Origin: Asticcacaulis tiandongensis
GTDB lineage: Bacteria > Pseudomonadota > Alphaproteobacteria > Caulobacterales > Caulobacteraceae
Assembly (NCBI RefSeq): GCF_006475605.1
Contig: NZ_SSBC01000022.1
Location: 1-58,244 of the forward strand
Direction of reading: 5' to 3'
DNA length: 58,244 bases
Part shown: positions 1 through 8,280 of the stretch, one piece after another
How the letters are laid out: every line of letters begins with the position of its first letter
Numbering within the stretch: the first letter of the stretch is position 1
Program-made: the position numbers and the translations under genes
The notes under the pieces: model-generated
Databases searched by the model: none
What the model was told of the DNA's origin: nothing
What the model saw: the letters and a program-made list of their open reading frames with translations, nothing else

Positions 1-62
1 TTGGGAAAATAAGGCTGAAGCCGGGCCATCTGCTCGTCCGTCAGCCAATAAAGGTCACTCAT
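1..62 (-). CDS. IS5-family transposase, N-terminal fragment
   Basis: The minus strand from 62 reads MSDLYWLTDEQMARLQPYFP, the characteristic opening of a widespread proteobacterial IS5-family transposase, often encoded as two overlapping frames. Only about 20 residues are inside the window. The sequence tcctgaggag, about 10 nt upstream of the ATG, can serve as ribosome binding site. The C-terminal end of the same kind of transposase appears at 58132-58244 on the same strand. Confidence 0.85.
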   Translation of the reverse strand, partial: MSDLYWLTDEQMARLQPYFP

Positions 63-125
63 AATCCACACTCCTCAGGAGCATGAATCAGATCACTACA
101 ACAAAATCAATGGGTCCTGAGCCTA
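1..125 (-). mobile_element. IS5-family insertion sequence, transposase-5' end only
   Basis: This is the terminal part of an insertion sequence that continues beyond the left edge. The inverted repeat lies at about 106-125. Its outer part, read on the plus strand as atgRgtcctgagcctaa, matches the reverse complement of the IS end at 58120-58140 over 17 bases with one mismatch. The transposase start sits at 62, pointing out of the window. Both IS ends are flanked by a TA or TAA-like dinucleotide, which fits the TA or TNA target preference known in IS5 groups. The exact boundary (124 to 126) is inferred from the repeat comparison. Confidence 0.8.
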
Positions 126-607
126 AGCCGCACCTACAAAGTGAGCTCGCGCGATTAGAAGACCTGGATGACCGGTCGGAGCTTCTTGCGCTCTGGGCGA
201 CCCACTATGAGGGCGTCACGCCACCCCACAATATACGTAATGGTCTGCTCAGGCGGGCCATTGCCTATCGCCTGCAGGAACAGGCGTTGGGTGGCCTTAA
301 GCCCGCTCAACGGCGCATGCTTGAAGCGGTCGCGGCAGGAGAGGGTGAAGCCACCCTTAGGGCACCACCACCAGCATTGACGGTTAAGCCGGGTACCCGA
401 CTGGTCAGGGAATGGCATGGCCGTATCTATGAGGTGCAGGTCCTTGTCGATGGCGTGCAATTAAATGGTCAGACCTACAGATCACTGAGTGACGTTGCCC
501 GAGCGATTACCGGCGTTCGCTGGTCCGGACCACGGTTCTTCGGCCTTATGGCAGCGACTGCTCCCTCAGTTTCCCCCGATTCTTCATCTGGGGAAGCTGA
601 GGCATGA
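83..607 (+). CDS. DUF2924 family protein, N-terminus remade by IS insertion
   Basis: The protein matches the DUF2924 family, which is commonly encoded just upstream of large serine recombinases in alphaproteobacterial integrative elements. Recognisable family features are RRAIAYRLQEQALGGL near residues 52-67, KPGTRLVREWHGRIYEVQVL in the middle, and the C-terminal YRSLSDVARAITGVRWSGPRFFGL block. It overlaps the recombinase start by 4 bases (ATGA), so the two are probably translationally coupled. Both candidate ATG codons (83 and 110) lie inside the IS end, whose inverted repeat runs to about 125, so the first 9-14 residues are IS-derived and the original start is lost. The biochemical function of the family is not known to me. 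Whether it is still translated is open. Confidence 0.75.
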   Translation: MNQITTTKSMGPEPKPHLQSELARLEDLDDRSELLALWATHYEGVTPPHNIRNGLLRRAIAYRLQEQALGGLKPAQRRMLEAVAAGEGEATLRAPPPALTVKPGTRLVREWHGRIYEVQVLVDGVQLNGQTYRSLSDVARAITGVRWSGPRFFGLMAATAPSVSPDSSSGEAEA

Positions 608-2247
608 CCAAGGTCCAACGGCTGCGCTGCGCCATCTATACCCGCAAGTCGTCGGAAGAGGGGTTGGAGCAGGATTTCAATTCGCTGCATGCGCAACGCG
701 AAGCCTGTGAAGCCTTTATTCGCAGCCAGAAGCACGAAGGTTGGATACCCGTTTGTACGACCTATGATGATGGCGGGATATCAGGCGGGACCATGAACCG
801 CCCGGCCTTGCAAAGTCTGCTCAAGGATGTGGAGGCGCAGAAGGTCGATATCATCGTCGTGTATAAGGTTGACCGCCTGACACGCTCACTGGCTGACTTC
901 GCACGCATGGTTGAGTTGTTTGACCGACAGGGGGTGTCGTTTGTCTCGGTGACCCAGCAGTTTAACACGACATCGTCCATGGGCAGGCTAACTCTGAACG
1001 TGCTTCTGTCCTTTGCCCAGTTCGAGCGTGAGGTGACCGGCGAGCGTATCCGCGATAAGATCAGGGCATCAAAGGCCAAGGGCATGTTCATGGGCGGTAC
1101 GGTGCCCTTGGGATACGCGGTTAAGACCCGCAAGCTTCTGATCCAGCCCGAGGATGGAGAATTGGTACGTCTGATCTTCCGCCTATATCTGGAACTGGGC
1201 AATGTGCGTCTATTGAAAGCACATCTGGAAACGCACGGCCTCAAACGGCAAAACAATCCGTATCCTTGGTCAGCGGGCATGCTCTACGCTTTGCTGCGTA
1301 ATTCCATCTATATCGGCAAGATTGTCCATAAGGGTATACAGCATCAGGGCCTGCATGAGCCGTTGATCGATCAGGCGCTCTGGGATCAGGTCCAAGCACA
1401 GCTCACAGCTAATAAACAGGGTCGGCACACGAAACCGCGACTTACTGAGGCTACGCCACTGATCGGTAAGCTGTTTGACCCGCAGGGCGAGCCGATGGTC
1501 CCAAGCCATACCCAGAGGAAGGGCCGACGCTATCAGTACTATGTCTCCAAAAGCCTGACTAAAGGCGCAACGGAGGCCTCACAGGGCTGGCGATTATCCG
1601 CCCGCATGCTTGAAGGCATGATTATAAGTGCGAACAAATCGATACTGAAATCCGGCTGTGTCCAATGTCCGGACGATGGTCGCCACCTGACCCCACATCA
1701 GCATCTACGGCTGAACATGCGCATGCCGGAGGTTGTGGGCCAATTCTCAAGCGCCGAAATTCTGTCCCTAGTCCATCGCGTGGAAATCGAAGAGTCCGCC
1801 CTGAACATCACGCTTGATTTAACATCTCTCTTACAAGCCACTGGGATGCAAGCTGCTACGAAACTTGAGCTATCGGTATTATCTATACACGCCGTACCCG
1901 CCACACTCCAGCGCCGGCATAATGAATTACGCCTTGTACTGAATGCGGCAACGTCCCCAACCCTAAATAAGGATGATACGCTGATCCGTAATGTGGCGCG
2001 CGGCCATGTCTGGTTCCGGCAATGGCTAACGGGGGAGGTGCGCACCATCAAAGACATAGCTGAGCGCGAAGGTCTGGGCCGCGAATATGTTGCCGATGTG
2101 ATGCATCTGGCGTTTTTGTCACCGGAGATGGTTCAGTCGATTCTCGAAGGGAAGCAGCCCCAAGAACTTAATAGTCGGAAGCTGCTCAGCAAGGACGCCA
2201 TCCCCCTTAGTTGGGCGCAACAATCCCAACAGTGGATCAAGAGCTGA
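604..2247 (+). CDS. Large serine recombinase (resolvase/invertase family)
   Basis: At 547 residues the protein has the size and order of large serine recombinases, which integrate or excise mobile DNA through a serine-DNA intermediate. The N-terminal resolvase domain opens with CAIYTRKSSEEGLEQDFNSL; the serine following YTRK is the expected nucleophile. Further resolvase signatures are VYKVDRLTRSLADF near residue 85 and a FEREVTGERIRDKI helix near 140. A Recombinase domain follows (about 165-270, including NPYPWSAGMLYALLRNSIYIG). The C-terminal third is less conserved, and I do not see the full set of cysteines of a zinc ribbon. It is coupled to the DUF2924 gene upstream. The nearby tRNA-Ala would suit an integration target, but no duplicated att sequence was found. 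Confidence 0.9.
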   Translation: MTKVQRLRCAIYTRKSSEEGLEQDFNSLHAQREACEAFIRSQKHEGWIPVCTTYDDGGISGGTMNRPALQSLLKDVEAQKVDIIVVYKVDRLTRSLADFARMVELFDRQGVSFVSVTQQFNTTSSMGRLTLNVLLSFAQFEREVTGERIRDKIRASKAKGMFMGGTVPLGYAVKTRKLLIQPEDGELVRLIFRLYLELGNVRLLKAHLETHGLKRQNNPYPWSAGMLYALLRNSIYIGKIVHKGIQHQGLHEPLIDQALWDQVQAQLTANKQGRHTKPRLTEATPLIGKLFDPQGEPMVPSHTQRKGRRYQYYVSKSLTKGATEASQGWRLSARMLEGMIISANKSILKSGCVQCPDDGRHLTPHQHLRLNMRMPEVVGQFSSAEILSLVHRVEIEESALNITLDLTSLLQATGMQAATKLELSVLSIHAVPATLQRRHNELRLVLNAATSPTLNKDDTLIRNVARGHVWFRQWLTGEVRTIKDIAEREGLGREYVADVMHLAFLSPEMVQSILEGKQPQELNSRKLLSKDAIPLSWAQQSQQWIKS

Positions 2248-2423
2248 TCTTTTATTGGCCATAGACGCGCTCAAAACTGATCCAAAAAGAAGGATCAAGC
2301 CTCGATCTCGATCCTACCGGTTCTTCAATAATCTCAAAAATACCTCCTTCAGAAAGAACTGGACTTCCCGGTCAAAGGAAGCGGACCTGTCCGCCGCTGA
2401 CAGGTTGAGGACACACAGTCGAG

Positions 2424-2633
2424 ATGATGGAAGACGATGACATCGGTGAGTGGTTTGCCAGGCTGACGGCCTGTCTGGAAGATGCGACAGAGCTGGCCAT
2501 AGCGGGACAGAATCAACGCTTATCGCTAAATGAGCGAAAAGCCCTTCTGGCGGAGATACAACATCATCTGGCAGTCGCTCATCGCGTTACGGGCCAGCTT
2601 AAGCAAATGATGCAGGACACTGGGGCTTCGTAA
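2424..2633 (+). CDS. Small hypothetical protein of the recombinase island
   Basis: This 69-residue acidic and helical protein (MMEDDDIGEWFARLTACLED...) has no family that I recognise. ATG codons at 2424 and 2427 are both possible and a weak GAGG lies about 15 bases upstream. The frame is open to a TAA at 2631 and its amino-acid make-up looks like a real protein (two amphipathic helices). It sits between the serine recombinase and the tRNA gene, so it probably belongs to the same mobile remnant. The function is unknown. Confidence 0.5.
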   Translation: MMEDDDIGEWFARLTACLEDATELAIAGQNQRLSLNERKALLAEIQHHLAVAHRVTGQLKQMMQDTGAS

Positions 2634-2812
2634 CGAAGAGGTCAACCGAACTGGGCGGAGAGACGAGGGCGCTATTATGCGGGCTGAATTTCGGCTCAGG
2701 CACTGTCTCTGCGCGCATCGGCGCGCAAGTGTTAGAAAAAGCGTCGCGATTTCGGCGGTTTATCGACTGCCTGAAAATTACACAACCCGTTGAAAAGTAG
2801 CGGGAAAATGGG

Positions 2813-2888
2813 TGGTGGAGCTAAGCGGAATCGAACCGCTGACCTCGTCATTGCGAACGACGCGCTCTACCAACTGAGCTATAGCCCC
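2813..2888 (-). tRNA. tRNA-Ala (anticodon CGC)
   Basis: The minus strand folds into a complete 76-nt cloverleaf ending in an encoded CCA. The acceptor GGGGCTA pairs with TAGCTCC and contains the G3:U70 wobble pair that identifies alanine tRNA. The D stem is GCTC/GAGC, the anticodon stem CGTCG/TGACG encloses the loop TTCGCAA with anticodon CGC, and the T arm has the loop TTCGATT. The 3' end faces the recombinase island at 604-2633. Confidence 0.95.
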
Positions 2889-3042
2889 GCTTCACCAAGG
2901 CGAATATTTAGGGCAGCTTAACGGCCTGTCAAGGCAGGTTTCGTCTGTTATTCCGCTGCGGGCCGTGATATTCACCGATCTGCCCGTTTTCGCCATATGG
3001 CGTTGGGCAGAACATTTAGAACACAGCGGGTCAAAAGCAAGT

Positions 3043-3348
3043 ATGAGCGGGTTTATCTTTTATATTCTGACGGCGATTTTTAATCTTCTCGTCTGGGCGA
3101 TCATCATCAGCGCTGTTCTTAGCTGGCTTGTCGCGTTCAATGTCATCAATACCCGTAATCAGTTTGTTTATCAGGTTATGCGGACGCTTGACGCCATTAC
3201 CTATCCGCTGCTTGAGCCTTTCCGCCGTATCATCCCTAATCTGGGGGGCATCGACCTTAGCCCGATCGCCGCCATCATCGTGATTCAGGCAATGGTAATT
3301 CATCTGTTCCCGATTGGGCATCGGGCCTTGAGCCAGCTCATTGGCTAG
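3043..3348 (+). CDS. YggT family integral membrane protein
   Basis: The 101-residue protein has the two hydrophobic blocks of the YggT family: FIFYILTAIFNLLVWAIII at the N-terminus and IAAIIVIQAMVIHLFPI at the C-terminus. Between them is the conserved YPLLEPFRRIIPNLGGIDLSP stretch. The family is an inner-membrane protein of uncertain role, linked in some bacteria to cell division or osmotic stress. I chose the ATG at 3043 because the open frame upstream (from 2965) encodes no conserved sequence. It overlaps the following YggU-like gene by 8 bases, the usual yggT-yggU pairing. Confidence 0.88.
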   Translation: MSGFIFYILTAIFNLLVWAIIISAVLSWLVAFNVINTRNQFVYQVMRTLDAITYPLLEPFRRIIPNLGGIDLSPIAAIIVIQAMVIHLFPIGHRALSQLIG

Positions 3349-3622
3349 GCTGGTTGTGCGGTTAACGCCCAGGGCGGCGCAAGACCGTATTGACGGATGG
3401 GGTGTGGATGAACAGGGGCGTGAATTCCTGAAAGTGCGCGTGCGTGCCGCTCCGATTGAAGGGCAGGCAAATGCAGCCCTGATTGTCTTTTTGTCTAAGG
3501 TTCTTAACCTGCCCAGATCGCGTTTCAATCTCGTGGCCGGTGACGTATCTCGCCTTAAACAGATTGACATTGAGGGGCTGGAGGCGACGGCTTTAAAGGG
3601 CGTGATTGAAAAGGCCAGATAG
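3341..3622 (+). CDS. DUF167/YggU family protein
   Basis: The 93-residue protein matches the DUF167 (YggU) family, seen in VRLTPRAAQDRIDGW, FLKVRVRAAPIEGQANAALI and NLPRSRFNLVAGDVSRLKQI. The start is a TTG at 3341 that lies inside the last codons of yggT, giving an 8-base overlap and probable translational coupling. The family forms a small soluble alpha/beta fold of unknown biochemical role. After the stop there are about 350 bases before the next gene. Confidence 0.85.
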   Translation: MARLVVRLTPRAAQDRIDGWGVDEQGREFLKVRVRAAPIEGQANAALIVFLSKVLNLPRSRFNLVAGDVSRLKQIDIEGLEATALKGVIEKAR

Positions 3623-3974
3623 GCCGTTCCTGATGTCGTTTCGCTTGTTTTTTCTCTATAAAAATGAAGGTGGAAAAATGAAGGTGGCGATTTTTTTGCC
3701 ACACTCCTAATTAATTTAATCAAATTTATTTAATATGTTGCTTTTTGTCATGCAATTCGTATGGTCATATGCAGAGGATCGTGTCCGGATTCGGCATTTA
3801 TGTCCGTTATCGTTGCTGATTGGGCCTAAGGATAAACATATCCATCCCGACGGTTGACGCTGAAGGTTCCGGGGCGCTCTGGTCTGAATTTATAAAGGTC
3901 TGTGGGTTTGCCTGACGCGTTGTGCGGGTGAGGCTGAAAAAAGGGACCTAGGGATGAACAGGGAAGGATGTACT
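3623..3974 (+). other. Intergenic region upstream of TonB receptor
   Basis: This stretch holds no credible gene. A direct repeat of aaaatgaaggtgg occurs twice around 3660-3687 and is followed by a small hairpin (gtggc, T-rich loop, gccac) near 3685-3703 that could end yggU transcription. The rest is AT-rich and should hold the receptor's promoter, but I cannot assign -35 and -10 boxes. A GGGAAGGA ribosome binding site lies just before the ATG at 3975. Confidence 0.5.
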
Positions 3975-6900
3975 ATGAAGGTAGGTTTAAGGGGTGGAGT
4001 CTCACACACGGCTTTGGCGGTATGTGTGTCCTTGGCAATGGTCACTGGGGTGGCGGCTCAGGAAGCGCCGACGACTGAGGGTGCCGGTGAGACAACCGAG
4101 GTTGTCGTCGTGGGCGTGCGTAAGGCGCTTAGAAATGCGCAGGCTACAAAGCGCGATGCCGACACGGTGGTTGATTCAATTTCGGCAACTGATATCGGGG
4201 CATTCCCGGATAAGTCTGTGGCCGAAGCCTTGCAACGTGTGGCCGGTGTTTCGGTAACGCGTTTTGCGGCTAAAAATGACGTTATGCGCTTCTCGGCAGA
4301 GCCATCGGGCGTGGTTATCCGCGGCCTGTTGCAGGTGCGTTCGGAATTCAACGGTCGCGATTCTTTCTCGGCCAACTCAAGCTATGGCCTGAGCTGGTCT
4401 GATGTGTCGCCTGAACTGATGGGCGGGGTAGACGTTTATAAAAACGTTACGGCCGATATGATAGAAGGGGGTATTGCCGGTACGGTCAATCTGCGTACCC
4501 GCCTGCCATTCGATCAGCGCGGGCGTTTGCTGGCGGCCTCGGCCGAAGCCAATTATGGGGATCTGGCAAAGAAGACGACGCCAACGGTTTCGGCGCTCTA
4601 TGCGGATCGTTGGGACACTGAGCTTGGTGAATTTGGCTTTCTGGCAAACGTCACGCATTCGGAAATTACAACCAACTCTCAGGGAACGACGCTGCCGCGT
4701 ATAATGCCATTTGCGGCTGGCGTTCAGGCAGAACAAAAGACATTTATTCCGTCTGGGTTCTCAATTAATGACAATATGTATACGCGTACTCGTAAGGGCG
4801 CGTCGCTGGCTGGTCAGTGGGCGAATGCAGACCGTACGATTTTGGCGACCGTTCAGTATAATTATTCGAGCTACCGTAATAAGTGGTTTGAAGACTCCGT
4901 CTCAAGTGCCTTTAGCTGGGTCGATTCAGCCGTCTACACACAATCTTCAGTGTGGACTGATCCAATCATTATTACGCCAGCGGATATCGTAGCAGACAAT
5001 TTCCAGGACTATATTCCGGGCACACCCTTTACCTTCCGTAGTGACGGCCTGTTCCAGACAGGTGTTATTACGACGGGTAACGGCTGGGGTATGGGTACGC
5101 CTGAAGAAGGTTGGCCACCACCGGGCATCGTGGCCGGATCTACGGATCAATACGGGCATCACGACATACATGGTGTAAACTTACCATTAATTCAGCCCTG
5201 TATTAATGCGCCCAATTTGCACGGAAATCGCCCCTGCGAATATGGTGTAGGTTTTGTCACGCAATCGCGCTTCTCGGATGAAACACGCGTCGTTGAAGAC
5301 CTGGCGGTTAACCTGACCTGGAACGCGACAGACAAGCTGAAATTCAATTTTGATGCGCAGATAATTCGCGCGACCGCAGAAAAATACGACGTCAGTCTGG
5401 GGCTTAAAACCTTTGCTAACGTTAATCTTGATCTGCGTGGCAAATATCCAAAAGTCGCTCTTGAGGCACCCAACCGATATAACCTTATCGGCGACATGTT
5501 CTCGGATCCGCGCAACTATTCGCCGGAATGGGTCATGGATCACGTGACGGATTCTGACGGTGAAATGCAAGCTTATCGCGCCGATGTCGATTACGACATG
5601 GATAGCGTCTGGCTTAATAGTGTCCGCGCAGGTGTACGTATCGCCGATCGCGAGCAACAGCATCGCTGGTCAAATTATAACTGGTCAAATATCGCTGGCA
5701 TATGGTCCACCAATGCCCGCGATGCCTACTTCGTAGACTCAGGACCGACCTATAATGGTGATGGTTCCATTCGTTTCCAGGGCTATGAACCGGGTTATTA
5801 CGAATTGCGTAATATCGGCGGGGATATCCTCAGTGGGGACATCATTAACGTCAACGCATTCCCGTTTATCACGCATGATGTCATCTCGAATCCCGGTGAA
5901 CTGGCGCGTCGTTTCGCTATAAGCGGTCAAACGGATGAAGGCGGTGTTGCATCAACAAGCTGGAACCCCATTTGTGAGCGCCCCGGAGAAATATCAGACT
6001 CCTGCTTCACGGGCGGCGAAATTCTCGATGTGCGTGAGCAAACGAATTCAGCCTATTTCATGCTCAAATTTGGTGGGCCTGATGCGACCATTTTCAATGG
6101 GGTCGGTGTTTCGGGTAACATTGGTGTCCGAGTGGTTCGCAATCGCGTTTCCAGCAACGGGGGCATGAACTTTGCGCCGGTATTCACCGCAGATCAACTC
6201 AATTGCCAGCCATTGTCACCAGATGTCATAGCTGCGTTGCCAGACGGGGTATTGGCCATTTCACCGGCCTGTCTGGCTATAAACTCCTTTGACGATCAGG
6301 ACTTTAGTAACGCTTCCTTCTTAGCGCTGACATCAAATGTTGATCACAGATATACCCTGCCGAGTTTTAACGTTAAGTTTGATCTGACGGATCAATGGGT
6401 ACTGCGTTTTGCTGCGTCACGTGCCATGTCCAAGCCTGATATAGGTCTGCTGAGAAACTACATGCAGATTACAAGGGGCAACGTGAATCAGAATGATATC
6501 AGGCTTGATAACCCTAACCTCATTCTTGATTCTGATGGCGATCCGTTTGCCTATCGTTATAGCTATTCAGCCTCAATGGGTAATCCACGGTTGAGAGCCA
6601 TAACGGCGGATCAGGTGGATCTCAGCCTTGAGTATTACTTCGCGGCCGTCGGTTCGCTGACCATGAACGTCTTCCACAAGAAGTTTAACGACTATATTCA
6701 GAACGGAAATTATCTCCTTCCGATAACGAATAATGGCGTGACGCGCGATGTGTCGGTGACCCTGCCTGTAAATAGCGAAGGCGCTAAGATTTCAGGCTTC
6801 GAAATCGCTTATCAGCAATATTTCGACTTCCTACCAGCCCCTTGGGATGGCTTCGGCGTTCAGGCGAACTACACCCATATCAAAAACAGCGGCATTGAAA

Positions 6901-7340
6901 ATCAGGCGCTGTCAGTTGATACGGCTGACGGGTCAACCGTTACGGGGTCTGCACGTTCAGGTTCCATTAATGCGGGTCGCCTCGAAGGGCTTTCCGATCA
7001 TCAGTACAATCTTGTGCTGATGTATGAAAAAGCCAAGTTCGGTGCACGTCTGGCCTATAACTGGCGTTCGGAATATCTGATCTCGGTCAATGACTGCTGT
7101 ATCGGCCTGCCGGTATGGAACGATGCCGAAGGTTTCCTTGATGGCTCGGTACGCTATTCGGTTACACCGAATATCGAACTCAGCGTTCAGGGGTCTAACC
7201 TGCTCGGTACCAAGACGGTCTATAGACAGCAGGCGCAGGGTCCAAGCGCGGATAACCCTAACACCCCGTCTATCTTCCTGCCTGCGGGCTGGTATGAAAA
7301 TGACCGCCGCGTTCTGGTTGGGATACGTTTGAAATACTGA
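3975..7340 (+). CDS. TonB-dependent receptor (large, Caulobacter type)
   Basis: This outer-membrane active transporter has about 1121 residues. A signal peptide (MKVGLRGGVSHTALAVCVSL, cleavage after VAAQ) is followed by a TonB-box-like TEVVVVGVRKALRNAQ and a plug domain (DTVVDSISATDIGAFPDKSV, VAEALQRVAGVSVTR). The long beta-barrel ends in the aromatic-terminated strand RRVLVGIRLKY. The length and plug sequence resemble the subfamily often linked to carbohydrate or oligosaccharide uptake in Caulobacterales and Xanthomonas. No substrate-specific enzyme is adjacent, so the substrate is unknown. The ATG at 3975 is preferred over 3954 because it has a good ribosome binding site and begins the signal peptide. 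It is transcribed alone and followed by a strong terminator. Confidence 0.92.
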   Translation: MKVGLRGGVSHTALAVCVSLAMVTGVAAQEAPTTEGAGETTEVVVVGVRKALRNAQATKRDADTVVDSISATDIGAFPDKSVAEALQRVAGVSVTRFAAKNDVMRFSAEPSGVVIRGLLQVRSEFNGRDSFSANSSYGLSWSDVSPELMGGVDVYKNVTADMIEGGIAGTVNLRTRLPFDQRGRLLAASAEANYGDLAKKTTPTVSALYADRWDTELGEFGFLANVTHSEITTNSQGTTLPRIMPFAAGVQAEQKTFIPSGFSINDNMYTRTRKGASLAGQWANADRTILATVQYNYSSYRNKWFEDSVSSAFSWVDSAVYTQSSVWTDPIIITPADIVADNFQDYIPGTPFTFRSDGLFQTGVITTGNGWGMGTPEEGWPPPGIVAGSTDQYGHHDIHGVNLPLIQPCINAPNLHGNRPCEYGVGFVTQSRFSDETRVVEDLAVNLTWNATDKLKFNFDAQIIRATAEKYDVSLGLKTFANVNLDLRGKYPKVALEAPNRYNLIGDMFSDPRNYSPEWVMDHVTDSDGEMQAYRADVDYDMDSVWLNSVRAGVRIADREQQHRWSNYNWSNIAGIWSTNARDAYFVDSGPTYNGDGSIRFQGYEPGYYELRNIGGDILSGDIINVNAFPFITHDVISNPGELARRFAISGQTDEGGVASTSWNPICERPGEISDSCFTGGEILDVREQTNSAYFMLKFGGPDATIFNGVGVSGNIGVRVVRNRVSSNGGMNFAPVFTADQLNCQPLSPDVIAALPDGVLAISPACLAINSFDDQDFSNASFLALTSNVDHRYTLPSFNVKFDLTDQWVLRFAASRAMSKPDIGLLRNYMQITRGNVNQNDIRLDNPNLILDSDGDPFAYRYSYSASMGNPRLRAITADQVDLSLEYYFAAVGSLTMNVFHKKFNDYIQNGNYLLPITNNGVTRDVSVTLPVNSEGAKISGFEIAYQQYFDFLPAPWDGFGVQANYTHIKNSGIENQALSVDTADGSTVTGSARSGSINAGRLEGLSDHQYNLVLMYEKAKFGARLAYNWRSEYLISVNDCCIGLPVWNDAEGFLDGSVRYSVTPNIELSVQGSNLLGTKTVYRQQAQGPSADNPNTPSIFLPAGWYENDRRVLVGIRLKY

Positions 7341-7396
7341 TCTGTACCTGGCCTGCCTTGGGTTTTCCCTCCCCAGGCAGGTCTTTGTACTTTTGT

Positions 7397-7428
7397 AACG
7401 TCCGGTTCTCAGAACCGGACGTTTTTTA
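7397..7428 (+). terminator. Rho-independent terminator after TonB receptor
   Basis: A perfect 13-base inverted repeat (aacgtccggttct / agaaccggacgtt) with a minimal loop is followed by a T-run. A second, weaker hairpin (cctgcct/aggcagg) lies just upstream at about 7352-7381. Confidence 0.9.
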
Positions 7429-7593
7429 TGTCTGGTACATTGACGCGATTAGGGGTTTTGCCTTGCCATAATGTGATCACTTTAAAGTACTTCCATAGAT
7501 ACGCTCTAAAAGGCTATAAGCGAACGATTCCACGCAATGGTATGGAAATAATGTGTTATCAGAGACAACTGGTCATCATCGGAGCTAAGGGCT

Positions 7594-7794
7594 GTGGGTG
7601 AGGTTATCAATCTGAATAAGGCCCGAAAGGCGCAGGCCAAGGCGCAGAAAAGCCTGTCTACAGCGCAGAACCGTACCCTGTTTGGGCTGTCGGCAAAACT
7701 GCGAAAAACCGAGTTGCAAAAACGTGAAACCCGCGACAGGCAGCACGACGGTCACCGTCTTGATGACCGGAAAAAGGATAATAATTCAGAATAA
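7594..7794 (+). CDS. DUF4169 family protein
   Basis: This 66-residue, strongly basic protein starts with GTG and matches DUF4169: GEVINLNKARKAQAKAQKS at the N-terminus, an NRTLFGLSAKLRKTE centre and a C-terminal DGHRLDD. The family occurs in alphaproteobacteria next to a small ribbon-helix-helix protein, as here (7954-8190). The many Lys, Arg and Ala residues suggest a helical nucleic-acid-binding or ribosome-associated protein, but the function is unknown. The start is set by the conserved GEVINL motif. Confidence 0.8.
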   Translation: MGEVINLNKARKAQAKAQKSLSTAQNRTLFGLSAKLRKTELQKRETRDRQHDGHRLDDRKKDNNSE

Positions 7795-7953
7795 AATAAA
7801 GGCTTTCACGGGGTTGCAATAACTGTGCATCCCTTCCATGCCTCTCGATATATCGGCGTTATGCCATTGTCGTTGCAATCGTATTGAATTTTTAGAGGCC
7901 GAACCTCTATTGCTCATACCTGTACTATTCGCCCGCTCAAATGGAGAGACTCT

Positions 7954-8190
7954 ATGCCGGGACTGAAAAAGAGATCGGTTAATTTGGCCGGACATGCGAC
8001 CTCAGTCGCTCTGGAGCCGGAATTCTGGGCCGTGCTGGAAGTCATGGCCAAGGAGCAGCGCCTGAGCCTTGCGGCGCTGATCGGAGAACTTGATTCCCAG
8101 CGTGGTGAAAGCCTGCTGGCCTCTTTTTGTCGCCTTTCGGCCTTGGCCTATGTGCAGTCCAAAGGAGCGGGACGTAAGAAAAAAGCTTAG
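7954..8190 (+). CDS. Ribbon-helix-helix domain protein
   Basis: The 78-residue protein matches the RHH_4-type small DNA-binding family. A basic N-terminus (LKKRSVNLAGHATSVALEPEFW) gives the beta strand, followed by helices (AVLEVMAKEQRLSLAALIGELD and SLLASFCRLSALAYVQ). Such proteins bind DNA as dimers through the paired strand. The ATG at 7954 has GGAGAG about 7 bases upstream. It follows the DUF4169 gene by 159 bases, a pairing conserved in related genomes. Its targets are unknown. Confidence 0.85.
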   Translation: MPGLKKRSVNLAGHATSVALEPEFWAVLEVMAKEQRLSLAALIGELDSQRGESLLASFCRLSALAYVQSKGAGRKKKA

Positions 8191-8280
8191 ATTATAAATA
8201 GTTGTATTATTTTTGAATTATTTCTGCCGACCGGCATGTTTCTGTTTGGTTCCGGTTTGAGGAACGGCTAAACTTAAGAC

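Noticed and set aside
2255-2440. 61-residue frame after the recombinase
   Set aside because: It needs a TTG start with no ribosome binding site, overlaps the next frame and looks compositionally random (many Arg, Ser and Lys).
3031-3723. 230-residue minus-strand frame opposite yggT-yggU
   Set aside because: It lies antisense to two well-recognised genes, has no family resemblance and runs through their promoter and stop regions.
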